Shown here piece by piece: positions 46,843 through 58,700 of a stretch of 64,000 bases of DNA (positions within the stretch are counted from its first letter, which is position 1; every line of letters begins with the position of its first letter). Location: assembly GCF_040054535.1 (NCBI RefSeq), contig NC_090785.1, positions 24,720,001-24,784,000 on the forward strand, read 5' to 3'. The position numbers and the translations under genes are program-made. The notes under the pieces are model-generated. The model did no database searches and had not been told where the DNA came from. It saw only the letters and a program-made list of their open reading frames with translations. Source of the stretch: Antennarius striatus (taxonomy: Eukaryota; Chordata; Actinopteri; Lophiiformes; Antennariidae).

Positions 46843-49800
46843 AGATGACCTGGAGAGTCGAGCTTCGTCTCAAGGGGTGGACCTGCAGAAGTTTTCAGTC
46901 AAAGAAAGGGTAAAATCATCCATTTATGGATAATTCATGTCATACTGTCCTTGATCTGATGTCATAACAATGATAATATCATGACAGTGATCATGAATTG
47001 TCAAATGTTTGGTTGTAAAATGTAAATCATAAACTGTACATTGTACATGTACAATGGCTCACCTCTGTTAATTCTCTGTTCCCTCAGACGGACGGATCCG
47101 ACCTCGTGGAGGCCTCCATGGTGCTCGTGGGTGAGCTAGTGTCTACATTGTTTGCTTGCATGTTTCCGTGTTTTCCTTTGCCTACGTGTGTGGGCTTATG
47201 TATGAGTTTGACATTTCTGTCTGTTTGAACTAGGAGCTTTGGACTTTCTGGAAAGACACACTGTTACGTTTGTGCGTCTGAAGGAACGTGAGGTGCTTGC
47301 CTCAATGCCTGTATGCTTTGTCTTTGTCATGGTGGGCCCCACTGAGGGTGATTTAAACTACCACGAGACTGGTCGTACTATGGCAGCCCTTCTGGCTGAT
47401 AAAGTGAGTGAACTTTCCTTTTTTTTTTAACAAACTTGGATATGTATGTGTGAGCAGTGACATAGTAACAGAACTCATAGCTATCATTTGACAATTTCAT
47501 ATTCAGTCTGTGATGCACAAATCCAAAGTCTCGATTGAGTCCCAAATCCTGTGGGGACTAAACCTAGTTTAATATTTTGTCAATATGGGATGATGAGTTA
47601 AATGTAGGTGAACTTAACTACTGCTGTGTGGTATAAATTCAGTGAAGATTCTATTCCTCCTACACTATGACCATCCCAGGTGTTCAATCAAGCAGCCCTT
47701 CAGGCAAATAGTGCCAGTGAGCTGACGGACGCTGTGCGCAACTTCATGGATTGGAGCATTGTCATTCCACCAACTGAAATCCAGAATAAAGCGATGCTCA
47801 CCCCTATAATCAGCTTCCAGAAGAAACTACTGAAAGACAGGCTTCAATCCACCAGTTCTCGTAGGGGTGAGACTCATTACACCCAATATCACATACAAAA
47901 ATTCCATTTTTTTGGTGGACCTGTTTGTTAATATTGGATTGTTGCATTCAAATATTTGTTTTTTCTTCCCTAGTTTCCAACTCTGCTACACCTCCACCTG
48001 AAGACCCGTTGTCTCGGACTGGTCAACTGTTTGGCGGTATGATTTGAGACATAACGAAATGTTACCAGCACTACAAGAGTGATTTCACAGATGCTCTTAA
48101 TCCCCGAGTTCTTGCTGCTGTTATCTTCATCTACTTTGCTGCCCTATCATCTTGCATCACCTTTGGAGGATTGCTCGGTATGAATGACTAATTGGTCATA
48201 CATGGTAGAGTTATTATGGGAGACAGATTCTATAATAAAATATTTCTGTTGTCTTTGCTACTACAGCTGACAAGGTGGACAATATGATGGGTGTTCCAGA
48301 ACTCCTAATCTCCACCAGCATTCAGGGGATCCTCTTCTGCTTTATTGCAGCTCAGCCCATCCTAGTAATTGGTTTCACTGGTCCTCTGTTACTGTTTGAA
48401 GAAGCCTTCTTCACTGTAAGTTATACAGAGAACCCTATCCGGATCTGATTGAATTTCAGTTTTGCTTGGTTTGTCCATATGATCATACCAAACTCAACTC
48501 ATTCTCTTGTCTTTCATTCAATTCTGTCAGTCTGAGGACATTGAGTACATTGTAGCGAGAGTGTGGGTTGGATGGTGGATGGTTATCATCGTTGTGGTGA
48601 CTGTAGCCTTGGACTGCAGCTTCCTGATGCGTTATGTCTCGAGATTCACCCAGGAAATCTTCTTCATCCTTATTTTCCTCATCTTCATCAAAGAAACCTT
48701 TGCCAAGCTAGCAATGGTAAACCTACCTTCACCCACCAACTGACATACTGCATCCATCCAAATAGATGGGAAACATTAAATGTTTGTGATTGTACTGAAC
48801 TTTCTCATATCCAGGTTATATGAGTGGATCGAATCCCGCTCCTGCCAGGATATCACCGGAGTGTCAGCTGACGGTGGGGGGCGTCAGCTCACCTCCCAGC
48901 CACTGCCGAGGCGCCCTTGAGCAAGGCGCCGTCCCCCCTACAAGCTGTTCAATTTGGGGCACGTTCAGGAAGCCGCTGCCCGTCACTCTGCTTTCTGATG
49001 TGTGTAGTTTGATGTGTGTACTAACTGCATGCTTACAGGCCCCCTTGTGTGCTGTGTTCAGGGGGCCTGTGTATACACTGACTGTTAACTAACACAAAAA
49101 AACATGTATACACCTGAGTGACAATGTAATTTCCCTGCGGGGATTAATAAAGTATATTTCTTCTTCTTCTAATCTTCCCTGTTTTCTCATTAGATATTTC
49201 AGGACAACCCAGTGCTTGTGAATTGTGATCATGTAAATTCAACACCAGAAAATCCCTCTTTCCCAAAGGTGGTAGAGGAACTTGTGTATGACAATGCTAC
49301 TGGAAACACCATTAAACCGCCTTGTCCCAGCACTGCCCTGCTGTCTATGTGCCTCATGTTAGCCTGCTTCTTCATTGCTATCTTTCTGCGTCAGTTCAAA
49401 AATGGCACTTTTCTTCCTGGAATGGTGAGTTCCTGGAGATTATGATGTCCATTCACTGTTTCAGTAAAGACTTCTTCATAGTTACACATTAACCCAGTGT
49501 CTTCATTTATAAGCCATTTTATTACACGGCGCAACATGGCGCCGTGCTAAGTGGCGACTGTTACAGTAGCTCCTGTGTGTTTCTTTGTTTTTGTATCCTT
49601 TCTCTTTCAATTCTGTCCTTTCACCTTTGTTTTTTGTACTACCTGTCGTTGCCAACCAGATTGGCAACGACTTTCTTATCTTTTTAGAACTTTTTTGGAC
49701 ATATCCACGACTTTTGTTAGCGTGTAACCATGGCAACTGGAGAGCGCATTGTTTACACCCGACCAGCTGGTGGCGCTGCGCCCAGCTGGGCCGCTGCCCG

Positions 49801-52800
49801 GAGTGAGGCCGACATTCCTGAGGAGACGAGGAGGAGGCGTCAGGGCCGCAGAGCTGGGGCGAAGCTGAAGGCGAAGAAGATGAGGTTTCATCCGGCAGTG
49901 CCGGCCCCCATCACGGGGAACGTGAGGTCTCTGGGCAGTAAGGCGAACGAGCTCGCCACGCTGGTTAAAATCCAGACGGAGTATCGTGAGTGTAGTGTGA
50001 TGTGTTTCACTGAGACATTGCTGCACTCGCACACTCTGGACAACAGCGTTGCGGGACCTGGCTTCAGTGTTGTTCACGCAGACAGAGTGTTAGGATTCAG
50101 CGGTTTATCTAGCGATGCGTTCGGCACAATAATGACGTTGAGATGAGTTCTTAGTTTAGCCTAAATGCATAGCATGTTTATTTGCCGGCTACACAGAGAG
50201 CAGCCGCTTCTCTACTTAGCACTGGACAACAACAACTGCACGTTGGCGCCGGGTGGGAGACAGGATGTGACGACGTAGCTTGGGTTGCCACATCGGCTGA
50301 ATACGTACAAGTATTACATCCCAAATATCATACCGCACACCAGGAGGACATCCATACAGAACACATTACAGCATTACAGAAAATGAGGATACAATATAAC
50401 ATTGTCTCTTAACACCCCCACTTATACTCAGTTTGCTGTAATGCAAACAAAATTAAAGCAAAACAGAAAACAATGTGGACCCTCTGTCTTACACATTTCA
50501 AATCCCAAAGAGAATGGGTGAAAACTCAATCAGCTTTAACTTAGTTGCTGGCTAATCATAATGTCAGCCACTATGACTTCAGTAGGACAGTATACCAAGT
50601 TTACCCTCATTAACTGTGGTCCTGATAAAGTGGTACTTTATGTCCAAATGCTTACATCTTTGTCTATTTACAGGATTTTTTAGCAAGGGCAATTGTTCCC
50701 CTGGTTGTCCTAAAGTACACTTGTTTTTGTGTATTGGTAGTCATCAATAGCCTCTAGTAACTGCTCTAGATATAAGCACTCTTGTATCGTTGAAGCCAAA
50801 GCCATATATTCCGCCTCACAGGTGGAGAGCGCAACCGTAGGCCCTCTTCTTAGTTTTCCAAGAAACTAAAGAGCTGTTTTTACTGAGATTTACACAGTAT
50901 CCTGTGGTACTGCGTCTGTCGCTAGCATCAGATGCCCAATCCGTGTCACTGTAGGCTTGTATGCCTAGCTTCTCACTGTCATCTCTTTTGAAACTCAAAC
51001 CTTTTTCAGAAGTGCCTTTGAGGTACCTTAGAACATGTTTCACAGTGACCCACTGCTCCTCTGTAGGCTCAGTAAAATGCTGTGATAACCTGCTTACTAC
51101 AAAGCTTAGATCTGGTTTGGTACAGGTGGTTAGATAGATCAGGCTTCCTACCGCTTCCCTGTAAGGACCTGACATCACTCATTTCCACTGCATCATCAGA
51201 ATATTCCAGCTTTTGTTCACAGGGTGTTTCTCTGACCTTACAATCTTGCATATTGAAACGCTGTAGTATTTTGTCGATTTACTTTTCCTGTGACATTTTT
51301 ACACATCCATCAGATTGACTGAAATCGATACAAGAAAATTTTTGAGTGTGCCAAGATCTTTCATTTGGAACTTTACCGAGAGCATCTCTTTCACCTCTTT
51401 CAAAACCATTTCATTGCTGGCTGCAATGATCAAGTCATCGACCCATATGATTCTGATTACCTTGTCACCTTTTGACTCTTTAGCATAAAAACAATGGTCA
51501 GCTGGGTTTTGGTTGTACTCGTTATCTGTTAAATAATCATGTAAGACTCTATTCCAGTTTTGCTCTGATTGTTTGAGACCGTAAAGTGATTTTTCTAGTT
51601 TGTACACTAGACCATCATCTTTCTCTTCATAACCTTCTGGTGGATTTATGAAAATATCATACTCTAAAGGGGCGTGTAAGTTTTCACGTCCATCTGCATT
51701 TTGTAGCACCACTCTTACACTTGTTAGATTTGCAGTTGGTGAAAACGTCTCCCCATAGTCTATTCCCTTCACCTGTCTGTAACCCTTGGCCACAAACCAG
51801 GCTTTGTACTTGTCTCTCCCATCTACATCACTTTTGATAGAGTAGACCCATTTACCCCCCACTGTTTTCTTGCCCACTGGTAGGTTTGTTAAGGTAAATG
51901 TATTATTGTCATTTAATGTCAGGACCTCCTCATCCATAGCTTTTGCCCACTCTTTTCAGGTAGTTGACCTCATAGCCTCTGCATATGTTTGTGGAACACC
52001 ACACACACCGTTCTGTAGCAGTAGTCCACTGTGGTATGAGCCCCATCGTTATCACTGCAATCATCCACAAAATCATCAAAGTGACTAGGTTTCTTCCTTT
52101 GACTAGTAGGATACCTTCTACTTTCAGGTTCATCCCTTGTGTCACTCTGTTGTGTTAGGCTATGGTCATTAGGCCTCATCTCTGCACCTGGACTGCCATT
52201 ATGTGTACCCCTGTTTTGTACACTTGGCTCTTGGGCACTCTCTGCCCTCCTATTGACCTCCTGAGTGATCTCAGTAGTCCTTGGCCTTCTCATATTGTCA
52301 TAATCTTCATTCGCATCTGTCTCATTTGTCTGTGTCTGTTTCTCAACAGCTGCCTTGCTCACAAACTTCACAAGCCTGTGTTTTAGTACTCCATTTGTGT
52401 CTGGATCATAGACCAGGTACGCTGGACTATATTTATCATACCCCACAAAAAGCCCTAGGTCACACTTGGAATCCAGCTTTCCCTTGTCCTGTTTGTACGT
52501 GTAGCATACAGACCCAAATTTTTGCAGCTTGGACACATTAGACTTCTTATCGGTCACCAACTGATAGGGAGTCTGCCCTGTACGCCTGCTAAAGCACCTG
52601 TTGCGTACATGCGCTGCCAGTTGTATTGCATAGTGCCAAAGCTCTTTTGGTAGCTTGCTTTCTACTATCATACAATTTCCCATCTCAAAAAGAGTACGCC
52701 AGCCCCTTTCCGCTGTTCCATTCTGGTGAGGCGAATAAGGAGCTGACATATCATGTCTGATTTTGTTTTCCCTCATCAGTGTTTGGAAATCATTGCATGT

Positions 52801-55686
52801 GTACTCTGTTCCCCCATCTGACCTCATACGCTTCACTTTCCCATAGGGGGATACATCTGCTACGAACTTTTCCGTAGCTTGTACTGTGTCACTTTTCTTC
52901 TTTAGAAAATAAACTGACATTGCACCTGAGTAATCGTCAGTGAATGACACTGCATATTTGTGACCATCAATAGATTCAGTGCGCATAGGACCTGCCAGGT
53001 CTGTGTGTACCAACTCTAAGGGAGCCTTTGCTCTGGTATCAGGGTCCCTGTTTCTACTTTGGGCAAACTTTCCCTGAATACACACCTCGCACTCTTGTTC
53101 AGGCTCACATGCTTTTCCCTTAATCTGCATGCCATCAACCACATTTAGCAATTTTAGAACGTCATCGTAATTACAGTGGCCTAATATCTCATGCCATGCC
53201 TGTATGTCATGACATGTATTACATTTGTCATTAGACTCACTCGTAGTATGCAAATAATACAACTTGCCATACACATATATATCATATTTGGTACCATCTT
53301 TAGTAATCAGTGCATCATTGCCTTCTTTAAATACCACTGTGGCTCCGCTGGTGGTCGCCTTCTTCACAGAGAAGATATCCTGGGGGTATGAAGGGATGTA
53401 TAAAGCGTCTCTCAGCGTCGCCTTGTGTCGGTGTCCTTTGCTGTCTATTAGAGAAACCTCCGCATTACTCCTCCTCTGTGCGACCCCGTTGCATTGAGTG
53501 CCGTCTGCCAACTCGACACTGTGTTTTTCCGGCCTGAATGTACTGTCAAACTCCTTAAACATGGCTACGTAGGTGATGATATGAGTGGCCCCCATGTCCA
53601 CCATCAGTCCTCTCTTCCGGATGCCGCTGTCCGACTGGTCCTTGGAACCGGTCTCGCCAATCCCTCGTCTTGAACACGTTGTTGGCGTCTCCATCTTCTG
53701 ATACTTTTATCGCGTCATCTCATCTGTCCTTATTATCTTTTTCCTTGCGCCTACACGTGGCGTCTTTGTGTGTGTCGCTTTTACAACGACTGCACAATGT
53801 CTTCTGTCGACATTCTTTTGGCCTTTGATTCCACACTTGAAACACACCATATCTGTGTCATCCTTGTACCGCTCACAGGTGTTTGTTTTGGCGGGCCGCC
53901 GCCCAACTCGTCCATGTGTCTTCATCACACTGTCGCCTGACTCAGCGTTTAACTTCTCAGTTGCTTCAAAACTTTGTAGCTTAGTCTTGAAATCTGCAAA
54001 CGTGATTTTATCATCTGTATGTGCTACATGTATTGCAAATGGCTTAAAACTTTCAGTTAGTCCTTTTAATACCATGGCAACAAGTAGTCCATCTCCCATA
54101 GTCTCACCTGCATTCCGCAGTGCTGTGATGGCGGTTTCTGCTCTGATGATATAGTCCGTAACACTTTCGCCGTTCCCCTTCTGAAGCGACGTGAGCACGG
54201 TGTACAGGTTGATTATCCGTGGTGTTCCCCTCCCGGCATAATATTCCCTTAATATTTTCAGAGCCTTTCTTCCATCGTCGGGTGCATCTCTCATGATTAG
54301 AGAGAGGCTTTTGTCATCCAGCATCTGTATCAGCTCGGCATACGCATTGGTGTTTTTCTCCGCATCCGTCGCTCTTTCGGGGCTTGTCGCCGTCTTCTGG
54401 GCCCATAACCTGTTAGGATTCAGCGGTTTATCTAGCGATGCGTTCGGCAGAATAATGACGTTGAGATGAGTTCTTATTTTAGCCTAAATGCATAGCATGT
54501 TTATTTGCCGGCTACACAGAGAGCAGCCGCTTCTCTACTTAGCACTAGACAATAACAACTGCACGTTGGCGCCGGGTGGGAGACAGGATGTGACGTTGTA
54601 GCTTGGGTTGCCAAATCGGCTGAATACGTACAAGTATTACACCCCAAATACCATACCGCACATCAGCAGTACATCCATACAGAACACATTACAGCATTAC
54701 AGAAAATGAGGATACAATATAACATTGTCTCTTAAGACAGAGACGTTATTAGTAGCGGCAAGAAAAAGGGAGGAGGGATTACACTGTGTATTTGTGAGAA
54801 GTGGTGCAATCCGGGACACGTCCACGTGAAGGAGCATCTCTGCAGCCCGGACATCGAGCTGCTTGCTGTGGGAATGCGGCCATATTACCTGCCTCGGGAG
54901 TTCACGTCAGCTGTTATAATTGGAACCTACATCCCCCCCATCAGCTGACGCACCAATCAGCATGTGACGTCATCACCTCCACTGTTGCCAGGATGCAGAC
55001 CCAGCACCCCAATGCCTTCACAGTGATCACCGGTGACTTCAACCACGACACCCTGGACCGATTGCTGCCCACATTCCACCAGTATGTGGACTGTCCCACC
55101 AGGAACAATAAGTCTGAGCTGTGGATAGGTACAATTTCCTCCGGGATTAATAAAGTATCTATCTATCTATCTATCTATCCTCAGCCTCTCTGTGGAGGCA
55201 CTGCTGTCACACAGCGCCTCCACAGAGAGGCTGAGGTCCTCCTTTGTGCCCCGTGCCATCAGGGGGTACAATGACTCTCTCAGGAGGAGCGGGGGGGAGG
55301 TGGCGAGGTCAGCACGGGGTTGAATATGGATTTAATTTAATTTAATTTAAATTTAATTTTATACTGTTGTATATATATATATATAATTTATTTATTTTTT
55401 ATACTGTTTTATATTTTAATTCAATTTTATACTGTTTAGATTTTATTTTATACTGTTTATATTTTAATACTGTAATATTTTTAAATTTTATACTGTTTAT
55501 ATTTTAGTTATAGTTTAGTATATAAGTCCTGTTAGTGCTGCATGTGCCTGTCTGTTAGTGTAATGTATGTCTTGTGGTATGTCCTGTGATGTCAATGTTT
55601 CCTTTTCTCCTGGTGTTTATCCAGTATTATTTGTTATTTAATGCCTGAGCAGTGGATATATGCAATTTCCTCCGGGATTAATAAAG

Positions 55687-55766
<80 letters not shown>

Positions 55767-58700
55767 CAAATGTAAAACTCTTAAATCATGTTTTGTTTGT
55801 GAGTCTCTTTACCAGATCAGACGTTTAATTGGGGACTTTGCTTTGCCTATTTCCATTGTCCTCGTGACTGCTGTGGATTTCATCATTAATGATACCTGCA
55901 CAGAAGTTACTTCAGTTTCCAAGTCCAGTTTTGGCTTTAATCAATTGTGCTCATTATAGCATAGAAACATGTTTCACTTCCTAATGTTCTTTCAGTGGAA
56001 GTGTTAAGTAATACAATCTGCAGTCCTCTGCTTAAGCTGAACACTTCAGGAAATCATCAGGAGAGGATCAAATTCAATCTAATTGAGTTGCCACACTCCC
56101 CCGTGGTGCTGGGCCATCCCTGGCTGAACAAACACAACCCTCATGGACTGGGGAAAACATGAAATTAAGGGCTGGAGCCCATTTTGTCTTGAATCTACTC
56201 TTGTGCATGCTAATAATCATGTTCTTGCTCCTCAGGGGCAGGAGATTCCTTGTCTGGATCAGGTTCCTAAGGTTTACCAGGACCTCAAACTGGTCTTTAG
56301 TAAGTCTTGTGCGACCTGTTTACGTCCTCACAGACCTTATGACTGTTGTATTGACCTGAAACCCGGGACAGTGCCTCCTAGGGGTCGCCTGTACTCTCTC
56401 TCCCGTCCAGAGCACCTGGCCATGGAGAGGTACCTGGATGAGTCGCTGGCTGCTGGGATCATCAGACCCTCATCGTCACCTGTTGGGGCTGGGTTCTTCT
56501 TTGTGGGTAAGAAGGACGGTTCCCTCAGACCCTGCATTGATTACCGTGGTTTGAATGACATCACCATCAAGAACCGGTACCCCCTCCCTCTCATGTCCAT
56601 GGCTTTCGAGATGCTCCAGGGAGCCACCATCTTCACGAAGCTGGACCTAAGTAACGCTTACCATCTGGTGCATATAAGGGAGGGGGATGAGTGGAAGACT
56701 GCATTCAACACACCAACAGGGCATTGGGAGTATCTGGTGATGCCGTTTGGGTTGTCTAATGCGCCCGCAACTTTTGAAGCTCTTATTAATGATGTGCTTC
56801 GAGACATGTTAAACCACTTTGTGTTTGTTTATCTGGACGACATTTTGATCTTTTCAAAGTCCACAGAGGAACATATTGAACATGTAAGACAGGTGTTAAA
56901 AAGACTGCGGGAGAACAGGCTGTTCGTCAAGGCTGAAAAGTGTGAGTTTCACGTCTCATCCACCTCCTTCCTGGGGTTCAACATTGCAACTGGGTGCATT
57001 AGCATGGACTCTGCCAAGGTTAATGCGGTTTCAGAGTGGCCTCCACCCGCTGATCGTAAGTCACTCCAGCGTTTCTTGGGTTTTGCTAACTTTTACAGAC
57101 ATTTTATAAGGAACTATAACTCGGTGGCTGCTCCTATAACTGCCCTCACGTCCACCAAGACCCGGTTTTGTTGGACAGAGGAGCGGATGAGGCGTTTCAG
57201 GAACTGAAAAGACGTTTTACTACCGCTACCATTCTCATCCACCTAGACCCGGAGGTCCAATTTATTGTCGAGGTCGATGCTTCGGATGTGGGGGTAGGGG
57301 CAGTTCTCTCTCAGAGAGCACGTTCAGACAATAAGGTTCACCCATGCGCCTTCTTCTCTCGCCGCCTCAGCCCAGCGGAACAGAATTACGATATCGGCAA
57401 CCGGGAACTGCTGGCAGTCAAGTTGGCCTTGGAGGAGTGGCAACATTGGCTAGAGGGCGCTCAACATCCATTCCTGGTCTGGACCGACCATAAGAACCTG
57501 GAATACCTTCAAACCGCCAAGAGACTTAATCCTCGTCAAGCCACGTGGGCTATGTTTTTTGCTCGCTTTAACTTTCATCTCGCTTATCGTCCAAGGAATA
57601 ACGTCAAGCCGGATGCCTTGTCCCGACGGTACGATCAGGATGGACCTCCCCCTTCAGAGGACACCATCCTAAGGTCCGAAGTCTTCGCCAGCGCTGTGTC
57701 TATGAACATAGAGGATCAGGTGAAAGCGGCCCAAGGGGATGGGGGTGCTCCTAGCACCTGTCCTGTAAATAGTTTGTTTGTGCCTATTTCCATGCGTAAA
57801 AAGGTTCTGGAGTGGGGTCATGTGTCACGAGTGTCGTGTCATCCAGGGGTTTATCATACCTTTAATTTCATTATTAGAAGGTTTTGGTGGCCTGACCTGA
57901 AGACGGATGTTCGTGATTGTGTCTGCCTGCTCAGTCTGTGCCCAAGGTAAAGACTCTCATCAGCACCCCTCTGGTCTGCTCCAACCACTACCCACACCTC
58001 ATCACCCGTGGTCCCACATTTCCTTAGATTTTATTACTGGTCTACCTCCATCCAATCATAATGACACCATACTTACCATAGTGGACAGGTTCTCTAAAGC
58101 CGTCCATTTTGTTCCGTTGACCAAACTCCCTTCTGCACAAGAAACTGCCTCACTGCTCATACAACACGTTGTTCATTTACATGGAATCCCTGTTGACATT
58201 GGTTCGGATCGTGGTCCTCAGTTTACAGCTAAGTTTTGGAAGGCGTTTTGCAACTCTCTAGGTACCTCTGTCAGTCTCACCTCCGGTTACCACCCCCAAT
58301 CCAACGGCCAGACTGAGCGGGCAAACCAGTGCATGGAGACAGTTCTTAGGTGTCTCTTTGCTAGGAACCCATCCTTTTGGAGCCAGCAGTTACCCTGGGC
58401 GGAGTACGCCATTAATAGTCACACATCCACGTCTTCTAACTTGTCCCCTTTTGAATGTTGTTTGGGGTATCAGCCTCCGCTATTCCCTAGCCAGGAGGAG
58501 GCAGTTGCGGTGCCGTCGGCTGAGGCCTTCATCAGACGCTGCCGACGTACCTGGACGGTAGCCCGTCAGTCTCTTTTGAGAGCAGCGGCACGCATGAAAC
58601 GACTGGCTGACCGCAAACGCAGGCCTGCCCCCACCTATCGGGTGGGACAAAGAGTGTGGCTGTCTGCCAGGGACATTCCTGTCGGGGGGGGGGTACTCGT

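Larger units (their letters stand above)
50088..54737 (-). mobile_element. Ty1/copia retrotransposon, complete with two LTRs
   Basis: 4650 bp, minus orientation. LTRs of 327 bp each lie at 50088-50414 and 54411-54737. CAGAG flanks both sides (50083-50087 and 54738-54742) as a 5-bp target duplication. The primer site next to the 5' LTR complements the anticodon arm of initiator tRNA-Met. A polypurine AGTGGGGG adjoins the 3' LTR. The coding region runs gag, protease, integrase, RT and RNase H in the usual copia order but has several frame breaks. Confidence 0.95.
49500..55766 (+). mobile_element. LINE with (TATC)n tail, interrupted by a copia element
   Basis: The 5' part (from about 49505) encodes an endonuclease start at 49730. 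It is interrupted at 50088 by the copia element and resumes at 54743. It reaches VDCPTRNN near 55095, then a TTAATAAAGTATCTATC tail at 55145. A second 3' segment (55178-55766) of the same family follows with its own (TATC)n tail. The reverse transcriptase is absent. It fills the SLC4 intron between exons 49194-49424 and 55816-55905. Confidence 0.82.

Noticed and set aside
48818..48850. tRNA gene suggested by a B-box
   Set aside because: No A box or cloverleaf; it is a truncated tRNA-derived SINE head.
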